A DNA stretch of 8,218 bases, from the NCBI GenBank assembly GCA_003529325.1, contig DPVW01000164.1, positions 1-8,218 on the forward strand. The letters are read 5' to 3'. Shown here in pieces: positions 1 to 6,292 of the stretch. The translations under genes were made by a program, and so were the position numbers. Positions within the stretch are counted from its first letter, which is position 1. Each line of letters starts with the position of its first letter. The notes beneath the pieces were generated by a model, which ran no database searches, was not told the DNA's origin, and saw only the letters and a list, made by a program, of their open reading frames with translations. This DNA comes from Candidatus Latescibacterota bacterium (GTDB lineage Bacteria > Latescibacterota > UBA2968 > UBA8231).

Positions 1-387
1 CCGAGTGGCAGGCGATATTCGACGGACCAGAAGTCGTCGCCGACGAAGACACTGATGTCGCCATCGGCAGTCCATCCCACCGCTGCTGACGGTGCCGATG
101 CTGTTCATGCCGATCTGGCAATAGGTTCGGTGATCGAAGTCGGGATCGAAATAGAGTTCCACGTCGTCGTCCCACCAGACCTGCTCACGCGTGCCGACGA
201 CAAGGCTGTCTTGGGTGGTCGTCGAGTGCGGCCAGCAGCGGACCGACGGCGCACTCTTTGGCCAATAGCAGTTCCTGGCGTATCGCCTGGCGTTGCTCGG
301 CAGTGCCTCCGAGTTGGTCGATGTTGTCTTTGAAGGAGGGCGTACAGCCGAGAGCAGGAGCGCAGCGCTTCTGTGATTCGAGTTCAT
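1..387 (-). pseudogene. Broken lipoprotein gene: signal peptide, HEAT-like segment, CBM9-like domain, left end off the window
   Basis: Three reading frames together give one plausible exported protein. ATG at 387 has an SD-like AGGGGG at 393-398, 5 nt away. It starts MNSNHRSAALLL, a lipoprotein-type signal peptide. Near 350 one base is missing, and the next frame gives LGC-TPSFKDN, a lipobox with Cys at 346-344. That frame continues to about 215 as a helical stretch (AIRQELLLAKECAVGPLLAALDD) resembling a HEAT repeat, and stops at 185-187. The original frame resumes at about 216 with QVWWDDDVELYFDPDFDHR and IGMNSIGTV, the core pattern of CBM9-like carbohydrate-binding domains. A third frame from about 80 gives ADGDISVFVGDDFWSVEYRLP, the next CBM9 strands, up to the left edge. 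The roughly 50 residues that should open the CBM9 domain are absent, so a deletion as well as frame changes is likely. Sequence error is an alternative. The HEAT assignment is weak; the CBM9-like assignment is fair. Confidence 0.6.
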
Positions 388-401
388 GGTCACCCCCTGC
401 C

Positions 402-941
402 TCAAGATCGACGTGCGGGGTGGACGTTCACAAGCCCAAATGCGAGGAGACCACGGGGACTTGCTGCACCGTCTGCCACGGGATCTCCGGCCACCAGCGT
501 ATCGGTGTGGCGGGGGCGTCTGGTTCGAAGCCAGTTGAAGGGAGAGGCGCGCTCGCCCCACACCGGATCGATGAGCACACGGAGGCCGTCAATTTCGATG
601 AGCAGTGTCGAGTGGCTGAGCCAGGTGATGCGCAGGCCGCTGGCGGGGGGCTCGCTGAAGTCGGTGGCGGATCGCTGCAGGAATGGGGGCGTGGCGACGG
701 GTATGCTGTACGGACTGCTCTCGGTGAACCAGGCCTTCATGGCGGCAATGAACTCAGGCTCAACCCTTGGCAGGACATCGACGAATTGCCCGTCCTGCCA
801 GTGCTCGGAAGCCTGCATGTGTTGCAGTCGTGCGCCCGACGCAGATGTACCCATCGCCGTCCAGCCGGTTAAAAAGGCGATCACCCCTGTCTGCAGCAAC
901 AGTGCCACCAGGAGGCCGAAACCGACGAGGGCTCGTTTCAA
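402..941 (-). CDS. MBL-fold (UlaG/RomA-type) metal-dependent hydrolase, truncated remnant
   Basis: The frame encodes a membrane-anchored or exported N-terminus (residues 5-25 hydrophobic, ALVGFGLLVALLLQTG), then the family's opening strands: RITWLSHSTLLIEIDGLRV at 104-122 and LIDPVWGERASPFNWL at 123-138. These match COG2220-type MBL hydrolases, which are usually 330-380 aa. Here similarity stops at about residue 138 (near base 528). The remaining ~41 residues are Arg/Pro-rich and unlike the family, and the metal-binding HxHxDH motif that should follow is absent, so the product cannot be an active enzyme as written. I chose TTG at 941 because TTGA overlaps the stop of the preceding GNAT frame by 4 bp; GTG at 956 in the same frame is also possible. 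The frame is open further upstream to 1295, but that part is a shadow of the GNAT and FAH genes. The next gene starts 14 bp downstream, so the operon spacing is intact while the gene's middle is missing. Confidence 0.65.
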   Translation of the reverse strand: MKRALVGFGLLVALLLQTGVIAFLTGWTAMGTSASGARLQHMQASEHWQDGQFVDVLPRVEPEFIAAMKAWFTESSPYSIPVATPPFLQRSATDFSEPPASGLRITWLSHSTLLIEIDGLRVLIDPVWGERASPFNWLRTRRPRHTDTLVAGDPVADGAASPRGLLAFGLVNVHPARRS

Positions 942-1159
942 CGTATGGCTTGCCACTCGTCGGTGAGGATGCCGAAGACGAAATGGTCCCGCCATGTCCC
1001 ATCTCGCAGCAGGGCGTCGTGTCGCAGGGTGCCATCTTGTCGCATACCGATCTTCGTCAGGACTCGAGCGGAGGCGTGATTGTGGACATCGCACGTTGTC
1101 ATGCGGTTGACGAAGTCGCGTAACAACAGGCGCTCGGTTTTGAGGATGAGACCGGTCAT
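938..1159 (-). CDS. GNAT (RimJ/RimL-type) acetyltransferase with in-frame internal deletion
   Basis: The open frame encodes only 73 aa against about 170-190 for the family. Residues 1-17 are a typical first strand (LKTERLLLRDFV). Residues 18-73 are a typical C-terminal third: NRMTTCDVHNHASARVLTKI, then GM, followed by DGTLRHDALLRDGTWRD and FGILTDEW, as in RimJ/RimL relatives (pattern cDv-N-aSarVl-K-GM). The roughly 100 residues normally between them, including the acetyl-CoA pyrophosphate-binding motif A (Q/R-x-x-G-x-G/A), are missing. The join lies near base 1108 and keeps frame. The ATG overlaps the FAH stop by 4 bp (ATGA), so translation is probably coupled to the FAH gene. Without motif A it should not bind acetyl-CoA, so catalysis is unlikely. 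It is either a decaying gene or an assembly join; the family call is firm from the C-terminal third. Confidence 0.8.
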   Translation of the reverse strand: MTGLILKTERLLLRDFVNRMTTCDVHNHASARVLTKIGMRQDGTLRHDALLRDGTWRDHFVFGILTDEWQAIR

Positions 1160-2001
1160 TCAGCGTCGATGGTCTCGGCCTCTTGTTCGCCGAGGCCTTC
1201 GACGCCAAGTCGCACACGCTGACCGGCGTGGAGATAGATCTGCGGCTTCTGCCCCATGCCCACACCGGGAGGTGTGCCGGTGGCGATGAGGTCACCCGGT
1301 TGCAGACTCATGATCTGACTGAGGTAGTGTACGATGTAGGCGACGCCGAAGATCATTTTCCCCGTCGTACCATTCTGATATCGATGGCCATCGACATCGA
1401 GCCACATGGACAGATTCTGCGGATCGGGGACCTCGTCACGGGTTACCAGCCACGGTCCGAAGGGGCCGAAGGTGTCACAGCTCTTGCCCTTGGTCCAATT
1501 GCCCCCCGTCTCCAACTGAAAGTAGCGTTCCGAAACGTCGTGGGCGGTGCAATAACCGGCAACATGATCGAGGGCGTCGGCTTCGGACACATATCGTGCT
1601 TCGCGGCCGATGACGACACCGAGTTCGACTTCCCAGTCCGTCTTGTTGCTGTTGCGGGGGATGACGATGGGGTCGTTGGGCCCATTGATGGCACTGGTGG
1701 CCTTCATGAAGACGATCGGTTCCGACGGAATAGGGTTGCCCGTTTCTTCGGCATGGTCGGAGTAGTTGAGGCCGATACAGACGAACTTGCCGACCCCGGC
1801 AACGGGGGGGCCGAGGCGTGGTGTACCACTCACCTGTGGCAAGGCGGTGTGGTCGAGGGCACACAAGCGCGCCAGGGTGCTGTCGTCGAGACTCGTGCCA
1901 TCGATGTCATCGATGTGGCCGGAGAGGTCGCGCAGCACCCCGTCCGCATCGAGCAATCCCGCTTGTTCCTGACCTCGGACTCCGTAGCGCAGCAATTTCA
2001 C
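1156..2001 (-). CDS. FAH-family hydrolase, probable 2,4-diketo-3-deoxy-L-fuconate hydrolase
   Basis: Intact 281-aa protein, usual length for COG0179 fumarylacetoacetate-hydrolase-like enzymes. Residues 1-65 form the small N-terminal domain, opening KLLRYGVRGQEQAGLLDADG. The catalytic domain follows: KFVCIGLNYSDHAEE at 72-86 with His83 and Glu86, the metal site E124-V-E126 in TDWEVELGVVIG, Asp155 in AHDVSER, GKSCDTFGPFGPWLV at 172-186, and a C-terminal GDLIATGTPPGVGMG. In this family these residues bind Mg2+ or Mn2+ and cleave or hydrate 2,4-dioxo acids in the cytoplasm. The N-terminal pattern resembles the subgroup that splits 2,4-diketo-3-deoxy-L-fuconate into pyruvate and L-lactate; ureidoglycolate lyase and fumarylpyruvate hydrolase are common labels for near relatives. 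The substrate call rests on this resemblance plus the fucosidase 73 bp upstream. The start is GTG, with AGG about 7 nt before it, and agrees with the conserved N-terminus. The stop overlaps the GNAT start (ATGA). Confidence 0.93.
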   Translation of the reverse strand: MKLLRYGVRGQEQAGLLDADGVLRDLSGHIDDIDGTSLDDSTLARLCALDHTALPQVSGTPRLGPPVAGVGKFVCIGLNYSDHAEETGNPIPSEPIVFMKATSAINGPNDPIVIPRNSNKTDWEVELGVVIGREARYVSEADALDHVAGYCTAHDVSERYFQLETGGNWTKGKSCDTFGPFGPWLVTRDEVPDPQNLSMWLDVDGHRYQNGTTGKMIFGVAYIVHYLSQIMSLQPGDLIATGTPPGVGMGQKPQIYLHAGQRVRLGVEGLGEQEAETIDAE

Positions 2002-2074
2002 GTTGAACCTGTTCGTCGACTGTGGTTGTTGGGGAAAATCCTTCGGGCGATTTCCCGGGGCACTGAATATGTAG

Positions 2075-3388
2075 CTATTTGCGGTAGAGGTCGACAGGAC
2101 CCTTCAACTGCAGGGCGAGGACGGTCATGAGTGGGTCCGTTTCGCCAGCAGGCACGTCGATGTAGAGAATACCCGGGACCTCACTCCAGTACTGTTCCCC
2201 CAGGATCTGCCCTTGCAGTTTGGTGCCATTGCCGACGATACGAATGCGATCGACGGCATTCTTCAGGCCTTTGACGACGACCGGTCCCGTGGGGGTCTGC
2301 GGCAGGAACAGATACAGGATGCGGCGATCCTTCGACAGTGTTGTTGGCCCGTAGAAGTGGCCGGCGGGGATCCCTGCAATGGTACCGTAAATGGCCTCCT
2401 CATGGGCTTGTGTCCAGCGTCCCAGCTGTTGCAGGATATCGACCTGTTGTTCGGGGATAGACCCATCAGCGCGGGGACCGATGTCGAGCAACAGGTTGCC
2501 ACCGCCGCCGAGTACATCGGCGAACGTGCGGATGATCTGATAGGGCGTCTTGTAGTTGAGGTCGTTGTCCTGATACCCCCAGGAGTCATTCATGGTCAGG
2601 CACAATTCCCAGGCGCCCTCAGGCGGAGTGATGGGCAGGCCCTGCTCCGGCGTTGCGTAATCGCCGTACCCATTGATGCGGGAGTTGAGAATCACACCGG
2701 GTCGCCAGGACCGCAGACTGTCGGCGAGAGCCTCCGATTGCCATTGCTCGGCGTCAAACTCCCAGTCACCATCGAACCAGAACAGATCCGGTTCGAAGCG
2801 GGTTGCCAGTTCACGCAGTTGGCCTTCGCGGAAGCGCAGGAACCGTGACCAGCGTTCCGGATCGTCGGTGTAGCGCTTCTGCTCTTTGGTGAAGACTGGG
2901 TAGTCGGGGTGCGACCAGTCCAGGTGCGAGTAATAGAGGCCTACGTGAAGGTTGCGCTTGCGTAGAGCTCCAACAAATGGCTTGACGAGATCGCGTTGCG
3001 CCGGTGTCGCCTTGACGACACTCAGGTCATTCTGCCCGGTGTTCCACAGCGCGACCCCATCGTGATGTTTGGTGGTGAGCACGGCGTACCGGGCACCGCT
3101 TTGCTCAATCAGATTCGCCCATGCCTTTGGGTCGTACCGTTCTGCCGTGAAGCCATCGAGCTGCTTCATGTAATCTTCATACGATACGTAGCCATTAAAG
3201 AATGACCATGACTCGTCGATGCCATCGACGGCATAAATCCCCCAGTGGATGAAGATGCCGAGGCGGGCGTCACGAAACCACGAGAGATGATCGGATGGCT
3301 CTGGTGCCGCCTCTTCGGCGCTGGCAGCGGTGCATGACAGCACGATGAGGAGGGCCGCAAGATCTGCTCGATTCATGGGACGTAACAA
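2075..3388 (-). CDS. Exported GH29 alpha-L-fucosidase
   Basis: A retaining glycoside hydrolase that releases terminal L-fucose from glycans. Residues 1-24 are a Sec signal peptide (hydrophobic LAALLIVLS, likely cut after TAASA), so the enzyme acts outside the cytoplasm. GH29 landmarks follow in order: WFRDARLGIFIHWGIYAV (37-54), ARYAVLTTKHHDGVALW (99-115), VGLYYSHLDW (149-158), and DLFWFDGDW (201-209), in which Asp206 is the expected nucleophile. GGGGNLLLDIGPRADG closes the barrel, and a beta-rich C-terminal part follows. At 437 aa it is a normal, complete GH29 protein. The acid/base residue is not conserved across the family and I cannot assign it. The start is probably TTG at 3388, because GAGGA lies 6 nt before it; the in-frame ATG at 3376 gives a slightly shorter signal peptide but has poorer spacing. 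Downstream is the FAH gene (73 bp gap), likely the same transcript. Confidence 0.95.
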   Translation of the reverse strand: MLRPMNRADLAALLIVLSCTAASAEEAAPEPSDHLSWFRDARLGIFIHWGIYAVDGIDESWSFFNGYVSYEDYMKQLDGFTAERYDPKAWANLIEQSGARYAVLTTKHHDGVALWNTGQNDLSVVKATPAQRDLVKPFVGALRKRNLHVGLYYSHLDWSHPDYPVFTKEQKRYTDDPERWSRFLRFREGQLRELATRFEPDLFWFDGDWEFDAEQWQSEALADSLRSWRPGVILNSRINGYGDYATPEQGLPITPPEGAWELCLTMNDSWGYQDNDLNYKTPYQIIRTFADVLGGGGNLLLDIGPRADGSIPEQQVDILQQLGRWTQAHEEAIYGTIAGIPAGHFYGPTTLSKDRRILYLFLPQTPTGPVVVKGLKNAVDRIRIVGNGTKLQGQILGEQYWSEVPGILYIDVPAGETDPLMTVLALQLKGPVDLYRK

Positions 3389-3394
3389 AAGGCG

Positions 3395-3399
3395 TCCTC
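3395..3399 (-). promoter_or_regulatory. Ribosome binding site that favours a TTG start for the fucosidase
   Basis: GAGGA on the minus strand lies 6 nt before TTG (3388-3386) and 18 nt before the in-frame ATG (3376-3374). The spacing favours the TTG. Both starts keep a good signal peptide, so the effect on the mature enzyme is nil. Confidence 0.45.
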
Positions 3400-3405
3400 A
3401 GTGAC

Positions 3406-3450
3406 GGGCGCCAGTGCGTAGATTGTGTCCCACACCGCAACTGAACGCCC
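3406..3450. repeat. Imperfect dyad in the divergent fucosidase / oxidoreductase promoter region
   Basis: Seen directly: GGGCG (3406-3410) pairs with CGCCC (3446-3450), AGT (3413-3415) with ACT (3440-3442), GCG (3416-3418) with CGC (3436-3438), and GTGT (3425-3428) with ACAC (3432-3435) around a CCC loop. The arms are nested but bulged. They sit in the 78 bp between two divergent genes, where an operator or a structured leader could act on both. Short GC-rich arms arise easily by chance, so function is only a suggestion. Confidence 0.3.
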
Positions 3451-3466
3451 ACAGGAGCCAGGATTG

Positions 3467-4462
3467 ATGAGTGATCGAATTCGCTGGGGGATACTCAGCA
3501 CGGCGAAGATCGCCGAAACCGCATTTATCCCGTCGTTGCAGCACGCTCGTCGGGGAGAACTCGTCGCCATCGCCAGCCGCGACGGAGCCAGAGCGCAGGC
3601 CTTCGCCGACGAACACGGCATACCTGAGAGTTTCGATAGCTATGACGCCATGCTCGCCAGTGACAACGTCGATGCCGTGTACATCCCCCTGCCCAACAGC
3701 ATGCATGCGGAGTGGACGGCCAAGGCGGCGGCTCAGGGGAAGCACGTGTTCTGCGAGAAGCCCCTTGGCGTGAGTGCAGTGGAAGCTGAACAGATGGTCG
3801 AGACCTGCCGGGAGGCGGGGGTGCTTCTGTTCGAGGCCTTCGTCTTTCTCTACCACCCCAAGTCGCTGAAGTTGCGTGCCACCCTCGAAGAGGGAGCGAT
3901 CGGACATCTTGTGCAGATGACGGCGAGTTTCACCTTCCCTCTACAGCGGCCGACAGACAACATCCGCATGAATCGCGACCTGGGAGGCGGCAATCTGATG
4001 GACGTCGGCTGTTACCCGATCACCTATGCTCGCTTCGTCTTTAACGAGGAGCCTGTGTCGGTGCAGGCCGCCTGCCGCATCGATCCCGACTATGGTGTTG
4101 ATACCCGATCGTCGATGGTGTTGACCTTTTCAGGTGATCGCCACGCGGCGTTGCAGTCCGGCTTCGACGCACCCGGCGGACAACGTGCCGTCATCCACGG
4201 GGAGAAGGGGTATATCGCGGTGCCCCAGCCCTGCCATCCCAAGGCGCAGGATGGCTTCGTCGTCTGTCGCGGTGACCGGGAGGAGGCCGTCGCCGTCGAA
4301 GCAGGGGTGCCACCATTCGCTCCCGCCATCGAACATTTCCACGACTGCCTACTCGACAAGGTGGAACCGATGCAGACGGCGGCCAACGCCGTGGGTACGA
4401 TGCGAATTATCGAGGCCGTGCGGGAGTCGTCGGAGACGGGAAGGCGCGTGGACCTGATCTAA
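3467..4462 (+). CDS. Gfo/Idh/MocA-family NAD(P)-dependent oxidoreductase, sugar or dihydrodiol dehydrogenase type
   Basis: 331-aa cytoplasmic enzyme of normal length. The N-terminal Rossmann domain (1-120) starts IRWGILSTAKIAETAFIPSL, the variant nucleotide-binding loop of the subgroup containing NADP D-xylose dehydrogenases, glucose-fructose oxidoreductase and dihydrodiol dehydrogenase. AVYIPLPNSMHAEW spans 70-83, and the signature CEKPLGV contains the catalytic Lys98. The C-terminal alpha/beta domain has GGGNLMDVGCYPITYAR (173-189), in which Asp179 and Tyr183 are the other expected active-site positions. I chose ATG 3467 over an open frame from 3425 because homology starts there and AGGAG lies about 9 nt upstream. 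It diverges from the fucosidase and ends 5 bp from the convergent Ldh2 gene. By position it could oxidise L-fucose or a related aldose to the lactone, but substrate is not readable from sequence in this family. Confidence 0.92.
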   Translation: MSDRIRWGILSTAKIAETAFIPSLQHARRGELVAIASRDGARAQAFADEHGIPESFDSYDAMLASDNVDAVYIPLPNSMHAEWTAKAAAQGKHVFCEKPLGVSAVEAEQMVETCREAGVLLFEAFVFLYHPKSLKLRATLEEGAIGHLVQMTASFTFPLQRPTDNIRMNRDLGGGNLMDVGCYPITYARFVFNEEPVSVQAACRIDPDYGVDTRSSMVLTFSGDRHAALQSGFDAPGGQRAVIHGEKGYIAVPQPCHPKAQDGFVVCRGDREEAVAVEAGVPPFAPAIEHFHDCLLDKVEPMQTAANAVGTMRIIEAVRESSETGRRVDLI

Positions 4463-4467
4463 AGATT

Positions 4468-5442
4468 TCAGATCCACCTTGGTAAGTCGAGGCCGAGTTC
4501 CATGGCGATCATCTCCAACAGATCGCGATGATCCTCGGTGATGGGAATCCCCTCGGTGCCCCACTCCGTCTCACGTCGCCACTCCAGGGTACCGGGTACA
4601 GCGGCGATCTCGGCACCAGCCAGTGGTTTCAGCGTCAAGCTCTCGTCGACGATACGACGAACCTGGGCACGGAAAACATCGGCGTCACCGATCAGGGCGG
4701 GATCGATGACGACGAGGAAGAAACCTCGTGTCGCCCCGGCGTAGACCCGCTCTGGTTCCTCTGCTCCCGCGCTGCCTGCCAGGATGCCACCGAGCAACGT
4801 CGAGATGAAGCGCATACCGAGACTGCCGAAGACCGATTTGCCAAAGCCCGCAGCGATCGCAGCTTCCGCCTGTGCCGCGGCACCGAACTGGTTGGCGTTC
4901 ATATCGAGAACGAGGGGCGGGCCGCCCTCGTCAGCAGGGACGACGAAGCACATGGGGGGTGCCTTCATGCCGTCCCACACCGTAGCTGCGGGATCCTCCG
5001 TCAGCAGCCAGTCGGCAGCTCCGGCGACGCACCAACCGATGAGTCCATGGCTGAGGACGCGTCGCCCGTAGATCCCGGCGCTGCCGACGTGACCATGATT
5101 GCGGCTGGATGCGAGGGCGAGGCCGACCTGCTTTGCCTTGGTGCAGGCCCCGTCGGTCGCCCGAGTCGCCACCAGATATCCGGCGCCACCATCGCCGTCG
5201 AGGCGCAGACTGTTGTCGGTTTCGCGCAGCACGGTGATGCTGGGGGTCCTGTTTACCTGGCTATCACGAAATTCGGGGATATAACGGCGCAACTGACGTG
5301 TGCCGTGACTGCGCACCCCGCGCAGATCGACATCGACAAGACAGCGCGCGATCAGAGTGGCGTCCTCGGCGGGGACGCCGACTGCGCCAAGAGCCTGTGT
5401 CGTCCACGCGTGCAGTGCTTCTGCCTCAATACGGCCCGTCAT
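4468..5442 (-). CDS. Ldh2/malate-type NAD(P)-dependent 2-hydroxyacid dehydrogenase
   Basis: 324-aa member of the malate/L-lactate/ureidoglycolate dehydrogenase family (COG2055), which oxidises 2-hydroxy acids to 2-oxo acids. N-terminal helices carry DLRGVRSHGTRQL (39-51), where His46 in SHG is the expected catalytic residue. ALASSRNHGHVGSAGIYG (109-126) is the conserved substrate/cofactor loop, and PPLVLDMNANQFGAAAQ follows in the core. The usual region between this point and the C-terminal domain (long linker with GWALD-like and GGxKGxGL motifs) is replaced by a shorter GFGKSVFGSLGMRFISTLL, so the protein is slightly short (family about 330-360) and belongs to a divergent branch. The start ATG 5442 has AAGG 6 nt upstream. 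It lies 53 bp after the HAD gene on the same strand and is probably cotranscribed with it and the LysR gene. Lactate, malate or a sugar-derived hydroxyacid are all possible substrates; oxidising L-lactate from fucose breakdown would fit the neighbourhood. Confidence 0.9.
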   Translation of the reverse strand: MTGRIEAEALHAWTTQALGAVGVPAEDATLIARCLVDVDLRGVRSHGTRQLRRYIPEFRDSQVNRTPSITVLRETDNSLRLDGDGGAGYLVATRATDGACTKAKQVGLALASSRNHGHVGSAGIYGRRVLSHGLIGWCVAGAADWLLTEDPAATVWDGMKAPPMCFVVPADEGGPPLVLDMNANQFGAAAQAEAAIAAGFGKSVFGSLGMRFISTLLGGILAGSAGAEEPERVYAGATRGFFLVVIDPALIGDADVFRAQVRRIVDESLTLKPLAGAEIAAVPGTLEWRRETEWGTEGIPITEDHRDLLEMIAMELGLDLPRWI

Positions 5443-5495
5443 TTGTCACCTTAAGAGTGTGCTGTTTCGTGTGGAAGATATCGGCAAAGGCACGA

Positions 5496-6292
5496 TTACT
5501 CGAGGACTGATGCGCAGACGTAATCGGGAAGAATGCCTGTTGCCTCCATCATGAGTCGGGCATCACGCTGCGGTGTGTTACCCGTCAACACCAATGCCGT
5601 GTCGATGCCGAAGTGATTTCCACCCATGATGTCCGTCTCGAGTGTGTCACCCACCATCAGGATATCCGTCTTGCTCACGGGCCGATCCTCTCGCCGAATG
5701 TGGTCGAGGGCGAAGTTGAACATCTGTGCGTCCGGTTTGCCGAAGCGGATGAAGTGTCGGCCCACAACTCGCTCTACCAGGTCGGCAAGAGCACCCACAG
5801 CAATCGAGACGTCGTTGCTCGAGACGGGGTAGGTGGCGTCCGTGTTGGCAACGATGACGGGAATATTCCGGGCCCCCGCAGCAAGTTGACCGAGTGGTTG
5901 AGTGTCTTCTCCCAGTGGAAGCCCTCATCATCGAGAAAGACCAGGGCCTGGATCTCGGCAGCGTCGTCGAGTTCGAGATCCTGGATGGATATCGCTGCCA
6001 GGCCAGCGGTCTCGACGTAGTGGGCGGAGGCATCCGTACCGACAAATGCGACGGGGCCACTCCTGATCTTGTTACGCAGGTATTCGCATGCCAACATGCT
6101 GGAGGAGATGATCTTCTCTTCGGTGACCTCTGCCAGCCCCGCCTCCAGGTAAGCGGAAGCCAATTCGAGTGGTGCCCGTGAGGCGTCGTTTGTGAGGATG
6201 TAGAAGTCGATGTCGCGTTGTCGCAGAAATGTGAAGGTGCTGTCGATGCCGGAGATGACGCTATGGCTGTCAACGGACAGCTGCAAGATCAC
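5496..6292 (-). pseudogene. HAD-IIA (NagD-like) phosphatase, one-base frameshift
   Basis: Two frames join into one protein. From GTG 6292: DFYILTNDASRAP (motif II region), a cap domain with VAFVGTDASAHYVETAGLAA, then HWEKTLNHSVNLLRG. In the next frame: ARNIPVIVANTDATYPVSSNDV, GALADLVERVVG, IRFGKPDAQMF (motif III Lys), ILMVGDTLETDIMGGNHFGIDTALVLTG (motif IV) to the stop at 5496. The switch falls in a run of five C at 5873-5877 (G on the coding strand); one more base would give 798 nt, exactly 266 codons, a normal HAD-IIA length. The nucleophile motif I (D-x-D-G or D-A-Y-G) is not present after the GTG, which begins VILQLSVDSHSVISGI, so the N-terminus is odd too. The GTGA start overlaps the LysR stop by 4 bp. 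It is either an inactivated gene or a homopolymer error. Family members dephosphorylate small phospho-sugars or nucleotides; substrate unknown. Confidence 0.85.

Noticed and set aside
258..966. Two overlapping plus-strand open frames across the damaged left region
   Set aside because: Translations have no recognisable domains; minus-strand frames there show clear MBL and CBM9 motifs.
957..1295. N-terminal extension of the MBL frame
   Set aside because: It overlaps the GNAT and FAH coding sequence, is Arg/Pro/Ser-rich and lies before the hydrophobic segment where the family sequence begins.
1183..2130. Long plus-strand open frame (315 codons) antisense to the FAH gene
   Set aside because: It mirrors the codon pattern of a clearly homologous minus-strand gene in GC-rich DNA; its translation resembles no family and has no good RBS.
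4456..4474. GATCT / AGATC inverted repeat between the convergent Gfo/Idh and Ldh2 genes as a terminator
   Set aside because: Only 5 bp of stem, A/T-rich, no T-tract, and it overlaps both stop codons; too weak to call.
4528..5454. Long plus-strand open frame (308 codons) antisense to the Ldh2 gene
   Set aside because: Same reason: a shadow of a conserved gene with recognisable motifs on the other strand.
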